Below are positions 1 through 7,607 of a stretch of 64,000 nt of DNA, one piece after another (position 1 is the first letter of the stretch; every line of letters starts with the position of its first letter). The notes beneath the pieces were generated by a model. That model saw only the letters and a list, made by a program, of their open reading frames with translations, was not told the origin of the DNA and did no database searches. The translations under genes and the position numbers were made by a program. Location: contig CAZEDB010000003.1 of the NCBI GenBank assembly GCA_964510855.1, positions 1-64,000 of the forward strand, written 5' to 3'. The stretch comes from UBA8828 sp964510855 (GTDB taxonomy: Bacteria; Verrucomicrobiota; Verrucomicrobiia; Opitutales; UBA953).

Positions 1-50
1 TTTCGTTCTTCGTTTTTCCTATCTACTCTTACATTTCATTTCCGAAAAAC

Positions 51-608
51 CTACTTCTTCTCCTTAAAGACCAAGGACTCTGAATTCAGGCAGTGGCGCT
101 GTCCCGTTGGAGGGGGGCCGTCTTCGAAGACATGCCCGAGATGGCCATCACAAAGTGCGCAGAGGATTTCCACCCGAGTCATACCGTGACTACGGTCGAC
201 CAAGGTAGCGACATTCTCAGGAGCTACCGGCTGAAAGAAACTCGGCCAACCGGTACCCGAGTTAAATTTAGCATCCGACGAAAAAAGCGGAAGGTCGCAA
301 CAGGCACAGTGATAGATGCCGGTTTTCTTATTATCTAAAAGGGTGCCACAGAAAGGGCGTTCCGTACCCTTCGAGCGAAGAATGCGAAACTGCTCAGGTG
401 TGAGTTGTGCGGCCCATTCGGCATCCGTCTTAACTACCTTGGCGATTTTTTGAGGAGCCATAACACCTCCCTTACCATCGCTTAGGCAGACGGTTACGTG
501 AGTGGCTTCAGGATGATGAGCAGACATAGGAGAAGGGGTCTTGGGGCTGCGATCACAGGCAACCAAGAGAGGAAGCAAGAGTAAGGGCGTATAACGCACG
601 AACCTCAA
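51..608 (-). CDS. msrB: Peptide methionine-(R)-sulfoxide reductase, predicted lipoprotein
   Basis: Reduces methionine-R-sulfoxide in oxidised proteins. The MsrB fold fills residues ~65-182: two zinc CxxC pairs (C101/C104 and C150/C153), the GTGWPSF core, and the catalytic Cys173 in RHCLNS. Cys87 in GTERPFCG is a candidate resolving cysteine. The N-terminus has a short hydrophobic stretch ending in LVAC (Cys18), a lipobox, so the enzyme is probably anchored in the periplasm rather than cytosolic. The start used is TTG; a GTG three codons later would also keep the signal peptide, so the exact start is uncertain. It ends close to the window edge, and no partner reductase gene is visible. Confidence 0.9.
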   Translation of the reverse strand: MRFVRYTPLLLLPLLVACDRSPKTPSPMSAHHPEATHVTVCLSDGKGGVMAPQKIAKVVKTDAEWAAQLTPEQFRILRSKGTERPFCGTLLDNKKTGIYHCACCDLPLFSSDAKFNSGTGWPSFFQPVAPENVATLVDRSHGMTRVEILCALCDGHLGHVFEDGPPPTGQRHCLNSESLVFKEKK

Positions 609-688
609 GATGACCTAATGAGTGAAGCCGTCAAACGGGATAGCCCAAGAGGTTTTAAATTACCCACCGAGGGCGCAGTAGCTAAGCC

Positions 689-1282
689 TTAGTGGGCGTG
701 CTCGTCGTCGGCATGGCCACTACCACCTAAGAAGGCAGGGAGCAGCAAGACACCACCGGCAATCGCCACCAGCCACCAACTCGAGCCTGAGGCTAAGCGC
801 CCGGAGCTATGTAACAGGAAACTAAAGGAGACGAAGGCCATCAAAGACCATGCACCTAGATGGGCTGCGGTTAACCACAGGAGCCCACGTTGCCCGGCAT
901 CAATGAGACGGCGCTGAACCGCTATAGAAAAGTAGCCGGCAAGCATAAGGCTCCAGGTAATGGCAAGGAAGGCTTCAAAAGGGAGCCAAGTCTGACGACC
1001 AAAGGCCACCGAGTCTGCGTAAGCTTTTTCTCCCGCAGCTTTGGCCTTGGCTTGGACCTCCGCCTTAGCCGCTTCCGTCGTAGCCTTTGAACCCTCAGCA
1101 GCAATCACCGCGAGCGCAGCCTTCTCACCCTCTTTCTGGGCATGGCCAGCAGGTAGCTTAGTTGCCATCACGTAATGACTAACCGAAGCGAGCCCCAGAC
1201 CAACAACGGCTAAGAAAACCATTTGTAAGATGAGGCCAAAACGGCCGAGGGGCGAACGGGTATCGAGGGAGAAGGTGGTCAT
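689..1282 (-). CDS. Membrane protein of unknown function with His-rich tail
   Basis: A 197-residue protein I do not recognise. It has about four hydrophobic segments (residues ~16-38, 100-122, 132-157, 167-187). Segments one and two are separated by an Ala/Lys/Glu-rich, probably helical loop (~45-92). The C-terminus is charged and His-rich (GHADDEHAH), which might bind metal, but this is inference. ATG start. It lies between msrB and a divergent phosphatase gene, and the context gives no clear role. Confidence 0.7.
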   Translation of the reverse strand: MTTFSLDTRSPLGRFGLILQMVFLAVVGLGLASVSHYVMATKLPAGHAQKEGEKAALAVIAAEGSKATTEAAKAEVQAKAKAAGEKAYADSVAFGRQTWLPFEAFLAITWSLMLAGYFSIAVQRRLIDAGQRGLLWLTAAHLGAWSLMAFVSFSFLLHSSGRLASGSSWWLVAIAGGVLLLPAFLGGSGHADDEHAH

Positions 1283-1364
1283 GGGCTACCCCAAAACCTA
1301 GGAGCAGCACCCCCTCCTGCAAATCCAAACTTGGAAACCCCCTTATAGCCTGCGTGATAGCACT

Positions 1365-2036
1365 ATGCAACTAGGTCGACCCCCTCAGACGGTGCTCTTT
1401 GACCTCGATGGCACCTTGGTCGACAACTTTGACGCCATCGCATTGGCGGCTAACCAAGTTTTCGAGATTATGGGGCTGCCCCAGCAATCTAAGGCGACCA
1501 TCTGCAATTCGGTTGGGGGAGGTGCCCTAGGCACCATGGCCCGTTTAGTTGGCGAAGGAAACGCAGCCACCGCCACTCGGCTTTACTTAGAACACTTCCC
1601 TTCGGTTATGCTCGAAGGGGTGCGGGTGTATGCCGGAGCTCGCGAACTCATAAAAGCGCTACGAGCACAAGGCACTACGGTCGCCGTCTTAACCAATAAA
1701 GATCATACCAACTCGCTCAAACTTTTGGCCCACCTCAAGATGGATAGCGAACTCGACGGCATCTTTGGCACCAACGCCGTGCCTTGGCGCAAACCGGATC
1801 CCGCTTTTACTCATTATGTTTTAGGTAAACTTGGTAACCGTAGTGCGGCGGGGACGGAAATGATTGGCGACTCGCCCTTCGACATTGCCACCGCACGCCA
1901 GGGAGGTCTGGCCGCAGCACGCGTGGTGGCCACTGGCACGCACTCGCTGACAGAACTCGCCGAATACAGCCCTGACTCGGGCCACCCTGATTTGCCTACG
2001 CTGGCTCGTGAAGCGTGGGGGATGGAGGTCGGGTGA
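1365..2036 (+). CDS. HAD-superfamily phosphatase, phosphoglycolate phosphatase-like
   Basis: A 223-residue HAD hydrolase of the Gph/PGMB type. Motif I is FDLDGTLVD, with nucleophile Asp13 and acid/base Asp15. Motif II is the LTN region near residue 109, the motif III lysine is in WRKPDP, and motif IV is GDSPFD. The helical cap (~20-85) is the size seen in phosphoglycolate phosphatases. Substrate cannot be fixed from sequence: 2-phosphoglycolate salvage, pyrophosphate or another small phosphoester are all possible. ATG start; a possible promoter (TTGGAA, then TGATAG) ends four bases before it. Confidence 0.85.
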   Translation: MQLGRPPQTVLFDLDGTLVDNFDAIALAANQVFEIMGLPQQSKATICNSVGGGALGTMARLVGEGNAATATRLYLEHFPSVMLEGVRVYAGARELIKALRAQGTTVAVLTNKDHTNSLKLLAHLKMDSELDGIFGTNAVPWRKPDPAFTHYVLGKLGNRSAAGTEMIGDSPFDIATARQGGLAAARVVATGTHSLTELAEYSPDSGHPDLPTLAREAWGMEVG

Positions 2037-2049
2037 GGAGATAAGTGGG

Positions 2050-2286
<237 letters not shown>

Positions 2287-2299
2287 TCCGCCCCACCCC

Positions 2300-4327
2300 A
2301 TGCCCGAATCCCCTCGCGACGAAATCCTACGGCTACGTGCCGCGGTGCTCCGTCACGAGGAGCTTTACCGCAAGAAACACGCGCCCGAGATTTCAGACTT
2401 TGAATTCGACCGTATCGTGGATCGCCTTCAGGAACTCGAAGTTGCCCACCCTGAATTCGCAGGACCCGACTTAGGTATCGGCGACGACCGTAGTGAAGGC
2501 TTCGCTCAGCGGGAGCATGCTGAGCCGATGCTGTCGCTCGATAATACCTATGACGCTGAGCAGTTCGCCGCCTTCGTTGATCGTCTCGCCGCCCGACTCG
2601 CCGGAGAAGATCTCGCCTTAGTCGTTGAACCCAAGGTCGACGGCGTGGCTATTTCGTTAACCTATGAGAACGGCGTCTTTACCCGAGCGGTGACTCGGGG
2701 CAATGGCTTCAAAGGCGATGATGTTACCGCTAACATTGCTCTGATTGCTGACCTCCCCCGCAAACTCAAAGGCGCCCCTGCGCTTCTTGAGGTGCGCGGC
2801 GAAGTCTATATGGAAACTGCAGAATTCGCCCGGCTAAATGCTGAGCGCGAAGCTGCCGGCGAACCACTTTATGCCAATCCCCGCAACCTGGCCGCGGGCA
2901 CCGTTAAACTCCTCGACCGCGAAGAAGCTGCGCGCCGTCGTCTCAGCATCGTCTGCTATGGCCTGGGTGCCTGTCAGCCCGCAGCCTTTAAGACCTTGGG
3001 TGATTTTAATGCGCGCCTTAAGGCTTGGGGTTTCCCGACCTCGGACCTCTTCACGGTCGTCAACGGGAAAAAGGCCGCACTCAAAGCCATCGAGCATCTC
3101 GATACTGCCCGTCGCGGTCTGCCCTACCCGACCGATGGCGCAGTAGCGAAACTCGATCGTCTCGACCTACAAGCACGCGCCGGCGCGACGAGTAAGTTCC
3201 CGCACTGGGCCGTAGCCTTCAAGTTCCCGCCCGACCAGGCCGAAACCCTCCTGCGCGCCATCAGTATGCAGGTAGGACGCACAGGTGTCATCACGCCCGT
3301 AGCTGAACTTGAGCCCGTGCTTCTTGCCGGTTCGACGGTTGCGCGCGCAACCTTGCACAACGCCGACGAAATTCTCCGCAAAGACATCCGCGAAGGCGAC
3401 ACCGTCCGTATTCAAAAAGCTGGCGAAATTATCCCCCAGGTACTCGGCGTGGTACTCGAGAAACGCCCTAAAGACGCTAAGCCCTTTAACTTCGAGGACC
3501 GCCTGCGCGAGCTCGGCCTCGATGCCGCCCGCGACGCTGATGAAGCCGCCTACAAGTTGCGCGCGCCGAGCCGCGACATGAAAGTCCGGCGCCTGGTTCA
3601 CTTCGCCTCCAAGCACTGCCTCGATATCGATGGCTTAGGCGATGCCGTCGCCGAGCAACTGATTGATTTAGGATTGGTCGACGCTCCAACCGATGCCCTT
3701 TCACTTAATGCAGCACACTGGGGACTACTCGATAAGTTCAAGGAGAAGTCGGTCGATAACATGATGAGCGCGCTCGAAGCCGCGAAGTCACGCGAACTTT
3801 GGCGCGCGATTCATGCTCTCGGTATTCCCAATGTGGGTATGCAAACTGCCAAAGATCTTGCCCGCCACTTCAAGTCGCTCGACGCCCTGGCACACGCGAA
3901 GCAGGACGACTTACTCATCACCACCGTCGGCACCAAAGGCGGTATAACTCAAGAGTCTGTAGTCACGGGTATCGGTGCCAAAGTTTCTGAATCCATCCTC
4001 GCCTTCTTTAGTGACCCCAATCATCGCGACTGGCTCGCGGCCATGCGTAAGGCTGGGCTCAATCTCGAGGACAGTGCTGCAGCTGCTGCCTCGGTCGCTG
4101 GCGTCGCGGGCAAAACTTTTGTCCTAACGGGCACGCTACCCGTGCTCTCACGCGACGAGGCCCGTGACATGATTGAAAAAGCCGGCGGTAAGGTCTCGGG
4201 TAGCGTAAGCAAGAAGACGGACTACGTCGTCGCCGGCGAGGAGGCAGGATCGAAGTTAGATAAAGCCCAAGAACTCGGCGTCACGGTCATCGACGAGACA
4301 GGGTTAAAAAAACTGCTAGGGTCTTAA
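2300..4327 (+). CDS. ligA: NAD-dependent DNA ligase LigA lacking zinc-finger cysteines
   Basis: Seals nicks during replication and repair using NAD+. Full length at 675 residues (family ~670). Order: Ia domain (YRKKHAPEISD), nucleotidyltransferase with catalytic Lys112 in PKVDG, OB fold (~320-390), the position of the zinc finger (~400-428), HhH repeats (~435-580) and a C-terminal BRCT domain (~598-675). The four cysteines of the usual Cys4 finger are all replaced; the segment aligns without gaps to neighbouring family positions but carries no Cys. The reading frame is uninterrupted and flanking motifs are intact, so this is not an obvious frameshift. The ATG follows a C-rich stretch with no Shine-Dalgarno sequence. 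Confidence 0.96.
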   Translation: MPESPRDEILRLRAAVLRHEELYRKKHAPEISDFEFDRIVDRLQELEVAHPEFAGPDLGIGDDRSEGFAQREHAEPMLSLDNTYDAEQFAAFVDRLAARLAGEDLALVVEPKVDGVAISLTYENGVFTRAVTRGNGFKGDDVTANIALIADLPRKLKGAPALLEVRGEVYMETAEFARLNAEREAAGEPLYANPRNLAAGTVKLLDREEAARRRLSIVCYGLGACQPAAFKTLGDFNARLKAWGFPTSDLFTVVNGKKAALKAIEHLDTARRGLPYPTDGAVAKLDRLDLQARAGATSKFPHWAVAFKFPPDQAETLLRAISMQVGRTGVITPVAELEPVLLAGSTVARATLHNADEILRKDIREGDTVRIQKAGEIIPQVLGVVLEKRPKDAKPFNFEDRLRELGLDAARDADEAAYKLRAPSRDMKVRRLVHFASKHCLDIDGLGDAVAEQLIDLGLVDAPTDALSLNAAHWGLLDKFKEKSVDNMMSALEAAKSRELWRAIHALGIPNVGMQTAKDLARHFKSLDALAHAKQDDLLITTVGTKGGITQESVVTGIGAKVSESILAFFSDPNHRDWLAAMRKAGLNLEDSAAAAASVAGVAGKTFVLTGTLPVLSRDEARDMIEKAGGKVSGSVSKKTDYVVAGEEAGSKLDKAQELGVTVIDETGLKKLLGS

Positions 4328-4349
4328 GGAATTTATTTTGGCTGACTTG

Positions 4350-4379
4350 GGTAGGGAGGTTTCTCCGAAACCGCCTAAC
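4350..4379. repeat. Dispersed palindromic repeat downstream of ligA
   Basis: Contains GGTTTC-TCC-GAAACC, arms 4358-4363 and 4367-4372. The reverse complement (GGCGGTTTCGGAGAAACC followed by TCCCTACCC) is related to the palindrome at 6841-6861 and shares the TCCCTACCCA module with repeats at 5938 and 6820. It lies between the ends of two convergent genes. Confidence 0.6.
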
Positions 4380-4406
4380 GCTATCTGGCTAAAATAGTAT
4401 GACCCC

Positions 4407-5030
4407 TCACTTCGCCTGAATCGCCTTCGCGGCGGCCTTGGCGAGTTCAGCGGCACCAGCAGCATTAGGGTGCACCGTGTCTGCCAGCATTCCGGGCTTA
4501 TTCGCTAAGGCAGCATTCATATCGATAACCTTACAACCGAGAGACGAGGCGAGCTTGTCGATGCGCGGACGGAGCTTACGCAAGGTGCCCTCGTAAATAT
4601 TACCGGGCTTATCGGGACCAGGCGACGGACGACAAAGAAAAATCCTTGGCTTAGACTTTAGTTTCTTAAACGACTCAACCAAGGCGCGGTAATCGGCCTC
4701 AAATTCCTTTTCAAATTTCCAGTTCTGGGGCTTGGTATCATTAGTGCCTAACATAATGATCACGATGTCGGGCTCCATCGCGAGGGCCTCTTGATAAGCC
4801 TTCTCCTTGATGTAGGGTTTATCTCCCTTGCTTAGCAGGGTGCGCCCACTGACGCCGAAGTTACCAACCTTGTAGCCTTCGCCCAACAGAGCCTGAAGCT
4901 GCGAGGGGTAGGATTTACCAGGCTCGACCTTGAGACCGGCGGTAATGCTGTCACCGACACAGGCTACCTTGATGGGCTCGGCGGCGGACAGGGCTACAAA
5001 GCAGGCAAGGAAAAGGGCGAGGATGCGCAT
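4407..5030 (-). CDS. Secreted SGNH/GDSL-type hydrolase
   Basis: A 207-residue protein: signal peptide (~1-17) followed by one SGNH domain. Block I is VGDSIT with Ser28, block II is NFGVSG (Gly59), block III is LGTND (Asn97), and block V is DTVHP with Asp184 and His187, so the catalytic set is complete. Members hydrolyse esters or acetyl groups on lipids and sugars; many Verrucomicrobiota use them as carbohydrate esterases, but the substrate here is not known. The ATG at 5030 is preferred because it begins directly at the signal peptide; an upstream TTG would add 11 residues that do not resemble one. Confidence 0.88.
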   Translation of the reverse strand: MRILALFLACFVALSAAEPIKVACVGDSITAGLKVEPGKSYPSQLQALLGEGYKVGNFGVSGRTLLSKGDKPYIKEKAYQEALAMEPDIVIIMLGTNDTKPQNWKFEKEFEADYRALVESFKKLKSKPRIFLCRPSPGPDKPGNIYEGTLRKLRPRIDKLASSLGCKVIDMNAALANKPGMLADTVHPNAAGAAELAKAAAKAIQAK

Positions 5031-5100
5031 GGGGTAAGATAGATTCCAAAGGACAGAATTCAAAGGAAAGGAGAAAAAGGCTTAATCTGATGCATCCAAC

Positions 5101-5123
5101 AAAAAGCCCCGCTGGCGCGGGGC
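5101..5123 (-). terminator. Rho-independent terminator of the first PEP-CTERM gene
   Basis: Read on the minus strand: GCCCCGC (5123-5117), 4-base loop, GCGGGGC (5112-5106), then TTTTTG. It lies 22 bases past the stop codon. A near-identical terminator follows the second PEP-CTERM gene. Confidence 0.9.
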
Positions 5124-5144
5124 TTATTAAAAGCAAGCGACGCT

Positions 5145-5804
5145 TTAGGCCTTCTTGCGACGGCACATAGCCGCACCCGCCAGCGCCAAGCCACCAAGAA
5201 TCAAGCCGTAGGTGGAGGGTTCGGGGATGGGGGAGCCAGTGATGGTAACTATGGGGTCAAAATTTTGGTAAAGATAGGAATCATAAGTCCACTGCCCAGG
5301 GCTGAAATTGCTGAATGCGTACCCAGACAAGAATGAACCTGAAGTCGGGCCCGAAAGAATGACCGTCTGACTAGATGTTACCGTAATTTGGTTTGATTCA
5401 CCCCCTGTAGTCGAAAATCCAAAAACACTAAATGGACTGAAGTAAGTGAAATTGAATTCGGTTAAAGCCTTAGAAACATTCGTGATCGTATTGGTGATGA
5501 ATAAACCCGTGTTGATCCCCGTTTTGGTAGGAAGATCTGAATTAACACCGGCATAAGCAGAGCCACTAATCGACATGTTAGCGTTTGAAAAGACGCCCGC
5601 AGCCCATACCATACCATACATTGGCAAGCCATCGACACTGGAATAAGTCGGCGTGCCCGTATAGCTCCAAGAGAAGAGGGAATCAGCCCCACCGTTAGCT
5701 GGCGAAATAATGAGATTAAAAGAGGCGTCATTGGCAGCCGAAGTGGTCGCGGATGCGAGGGCAAAGGCGGCAATGAGGAGATGGCGGGACATAAGATTAA
5801 GCAT
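5145..5804 (-). CDS. PEP-CTERM sorting-domain secreted protein (copy 1)
   Basis: A 219-residue exported protein. It has a signal peptide (~1-23, ending TTSA), a Ser/Thr/Asn-rich body with no recognised enzyme domain, and a C-terminal PEP-CTERM tail (~193-219): the motif IPEPS, a hydrophobic helix, then the basic end MCRRKKA. Such tails are processed by exosortase EpsH-type enzymes, often in exopolysaccharide producers; no exosortase gene is in this window. The body is clearly paralogous to the next gene (shared pattern FNL-I--ANGG-DSLF-W). ATG start; Met5 is an alternative. Confidence 0.88.
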   Translation of the reverse strand: MLNLMSRHLLIAAFALASATTSAANDASFNLIISPANGGADSLFSWSYTGTPTYSSVDGLPMYGMVWAAGVFSNANMSISGSAYAGVNSDLPTKTGINTGLFITNTITNVSKALTEFNFTYFSPFSVFGFSTTGGESNQITVTSSQTVILSGPTSGSFLSGYAFSNFSPGQWTYDSYLYQNFDPIVTITGSPIPEPSTYGLILGGLALAGAAMCRRKKA

Positions 5805-5849
5805 AAGTGAAATTGAGCACTTGAAAGCCTAAAATAAAACCAGGGGAGA

Positions 5850-5949
5850 GCAAACGAGCGCGAGCGAGTTCTCGCCCGCTAACACAGCTAATACCGCTAA
5901 CTCCACCTCGATCCGCTCGACCAGAGGTTGCGTAGCAACCTCCCTACCC
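5850..5949. repeat. Repeat block A with internal palindromes
   Basis: About 100 bases shared with 6727-6832, beginning GCAAACGAGCGCGAGCGAG. It includes GAGGTTGC-GTA-GCAACCTC (arms 5924-5931 and 5935-5942) and ends TCCCTACCCA. It lies upstream of the first PEP-CTERM gene, between it and the terminator of the second. The rest of this 235-base gap shows only a further weak palindrome near 5960. Confidence 0.8.
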
Positions 5950-5994
5950 AAGACAGCGGTCAACCCAGTGGGTCACCCTACCAAGGCACCCAAC

Positions 5995-6017
5995 AAAAAG
6001 CCCCGCCGGTGCGGGGC
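5995..6017 (-). terminator. Rho-independent terminator of the second PEP-CTERM gene
   Basis: Minus-strand stem GCCCCGC (6017-6011), loop of 4, GCGGGGC (6006-6000), followed by TTTTTG. Same sequence design and spacing as at 5101-5123, consistent with duplication of gene plus terminator. Confidence 0.9.
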
Positions 6018-6039
6018 TGATTGAGGCGCTGGGATATCC

Positions 6040-6630
6040 TTAGGCTTTTTTGCGACGGCGCATAGCCGCACCCGCCAGTGCCAGACCACCGAGGATTAAA
6101 CCGTAGGTGGAGGGTTCGGGGATGGGTGCGCCGCTCACAGTTAAGACAGAATCGTAATTATAAGCGCTATCAGGTAAATTATCGGTCCACTGACCTAGGT
6201 TGAAATTAGAAAAAGGAATTCCAGACAATACAGCAAACGTAGGAGAACCCGAGAAGGTAACTGACTGGCCCGGCGCTATCGAAACTTCAGAGTAGGTGCC
6301 GAGGAAGGCAAGGTTGTTGGTGAAACCAATAACATCTACGTTGGAAGTCTGAAGGGTGGTGGTATTGGTCAGAGTTCCAATAGGTGTTACGGAAAGAAAA
6401 ACCGTGGAATTGGAAAAATCGGTATTAGTAGACCATCCGAAACCACCAATAGAATGATTAGGATTAAGACCATTATAGGTGAAAGTAGGGGTACCCGACT
6501 GACTCCAAGTGAAAAGCGAGTCAGTGCCGCCATTTGCGGAAGTAATGACGAGATTAAAGGTTGCAGTGGTTTGCGCAGAAGCGGACGCAAATCCGAGAGC
6601 AAGGGCAGCGGGGAGGAGGTGGCGGAACAT
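6040..6630 (-). CDS. PEP-CTERM sorting-domain secreted protein (copy 2)
   Basis: A 196-residue paralogue of the preceding gene. Signal peptide ~1-19 (ends ASASA), a Thr/Asn/Ser-rich body, and a C-terminal PEP-CTERM tail (~170-196) that differs from copy 1 by a single Cys/Arg change. The ATG at 6630 is chosen because it opens directly into the signal peptide; the longer frame adds 33 residues read through palindromic repeat DNA. Role unknown; probably a cell-surface or matrix protein exported and sorted like copy 1. Confidence 0.87.
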   Translation of the reverse strand: MFRHLLPAALALGFASASAQTTATFNLVITSANGGTDSLFTWSQSGTPTFTYNGLNPNHSIGGFGWSTNTDFSNSTVFLSVTPIGTLTNTTTLQTSNVDVIGFTNNLAFLGTYSEVSIAPGQSVTFSGSPTFAVLSGIPFSNFNLGQWTDNLPDSAYNYDSVLTVSGAPIPEPSTYGLILGGLALAGAAMRRRKKA

Positions 6631-6674
6631 AACATCGTGATAAGTATATAATAGACAAAGTAAACCCTTATAAA

Positions 6675-6727
6675 GCCTCAGGTAGGGCCAGCCCTCTGGG
6701 CGGGCCGCAGTCGACCCTACCTGAGGC
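6675..6727. repeat. 13-bp perfect inverted repeat upstream of second PEP-CTERM gene
   Basis: Arms 6675-6687 (GCCTCAGGTAGGG) and 6715-6727 (CCCTACCTGAGGC) are exact reverse complements separated by 27 GC-rich bases. The inner end carries the GGTAGGG/CCCTACC module seen in neighbouring repeats. The second arm leads straight into repeat block B. Confidence 0.85.
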
Positions 6728-6861
6728 AAACGAGCGCGAGCGAGTTCTCGCCCGCTAACCCGCTAACACCGCTAATACCGCTAACTCATCTCGATCCGCA
6801 TGCCCGGAGGTTGCGTAGCAACCTCCCTACCCATTGCCGCGGCGGTTTCAGAGAAACCGCC
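6727..6861. repeat. Repeat block B plus a second palindrome
   Basis: Second copy of the ~100-base block at 5850-5949, with GGAGGTTGC-GTA-GCAACCTCC (arms 6806-6814 and 6818-6826), followed by GGCGGTTTC-AGA-GAAACCGCC (arms 6841-6849 and 6853-6861), the relative of the repeat after ligA. These repeats fill most of the 387-base gene-free gap at 6631-7017; the rest of that gap is the toxin-antitoxin promoter and nothing else I recognise. Confidence 0.8.
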
Positions 6862-6982
6862 TTAGCCAGTGTAAATCCATGATCGCACCTAGGTAATCAA
6901 CCCTAGTTGGGCAGACTCGCCCTACAACAAGGGCGGCAAATAATGATGAACATGAAACCCCCGTCTTCGAGTACCCGGCCTG

Positions 6983-7011
6983 TTGACATGTGGCACGATT
7001 GTGGCTACATT
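6983..7011 (+). promoter_or_regulatory. Promoter of the toxin-antitoxin operon, probably leaderless
   Basis: Consensus -35 TTGACA (6983-6988), 17-base spacer, -10 TACATT (7006-7011). The antitoxin ATG is at 7018, so transcription would begin at or next to the start codon. Two direct TGTGGC copies (6989-6994 and 7000-7005), 11 bases apart, lie inside the spacer and could be operator half-sites for autoregulation; that part is inference. Confidence 0.65.
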
Positions 7012-7017
7012 TTTGAT

Positions 7018-7290
7018 ATGACTAAGACCACCACCATTCGCGCCCGCATCGAGCCCAAGCTGAAGGCGGAGGCCGAGGCCGTGCTCGCCAAGCTCGGCCT
7101 GACGCCGTCCGACGCCATCCGCCTGCTCTACCACCAGGTGAAGCTGGCCAAGGCCCTGCCCTTCGAGATCGCCATCGAGCGCAAGCCCAACGCCGCGACC
7201 CGCAAGGCGCTGCGGGACAGCAAGCAGGGGATCGGGCTGCGGCGTTACACAAGCTTCAAGGACTTGCTCAAGGACTGCGGCATTCGATGA
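7018..7290 (+). CDS. RelB/DinJ-family antitoxin
   Basis: A 90-residue type II antitoxin. The N-terminal ~45 residues match the ribbon-helix-helix DNA-binding region of RelB/DinJ proteins (TIRARIEPKLKAEAEAVLAK, then LTPSDAIRLLY). The C-terminal half should wrap and neutralise the toxin. The ATG at 7018 is chosen over a 37-residue upstream extension because the family motif starts immediately after it and a good promoter ends just before it. The stop overlaps the toxin start (ATGA). Its codons look more GC-rich and lack the TTA/TTT usage of neighbours, suggesting horizontal acquisition together with the toxin. Confidence 0.92.
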   Translation: MTKTTTIRARIEPKLKAEAEAVLAKLGLTPSDAIRLLYHQVKLAKALPFEIAIERKPNAATRKALRDSKQGIGLRRYTSFKDLLKDCGIR

Positions 7291-7562
7291 GGACGGTCTT
7301 TCACAGCGGGGGCTTCCGAAAGGACCTCCGTCTGATGCATCGCCGGGGAAAGGACCTTACCCGGCTTCAGGCCGTGCTGGATTGCCTGGCCGAGGGTAGG
7401 CCCCTGCCTCCCAAGATGCGCGACCATCCGCTAAAGGGGGAGTTCGCCGGTTGCCGGGAATGCCATATAGACCCGGATTGGCTTCTCATCTATCGATGGG
7501 AAAAGCCCGAGGGCGTGCTGCGACTGGAACGCACCGGGACGCATTCGGACCTCTTCGGCTGA
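7287..7562 (+). CDS. YafQ-family toxin (RelE superfamily mRNA interferase)
   Basis: A 91-residue toxin predicted to cleave mRNA in the ribosomal A site. The YafQ residues are all in place by alignment: His47 (E. coli His50), His60 in CRECH (His63), Asp64 (Asp67), His86 in GTHSDLF (His87) and Phe90 (Phe91), so it should be active. Translationally coupled to the antitoxin by a 4-base overlap. A DinJ-YafQ pair regulates its own promoter through the antitoxin-toxin complex. Confidence 0.93.
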   Translation: MRTVFHSGGFRKDLRLMHRRGKDLTRLQAVLDCLAEGRPLPPKMRDHPLKGEFAGCRECHIDPDWLLIYRWEKPEGVLRLERTGTHSDLFG

Positions 7563-7607
7563 CCCTTGGCCGTGGACAAATCCCCCGGGCCGGCTACGCT
7601 AACGATC

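Noticed and set aside
3480..3600. Frameshift explaining the lost LigA finger
   Set aside because: The frame is continuous and residues on either side align; a compensating pair of shifts would spoil these.
5850..6861. CRISPR array from the repeated blocks
   Set aside because: Only two copies ~880 bases apart with genes between, and the repeats are palindromic, not array-like.
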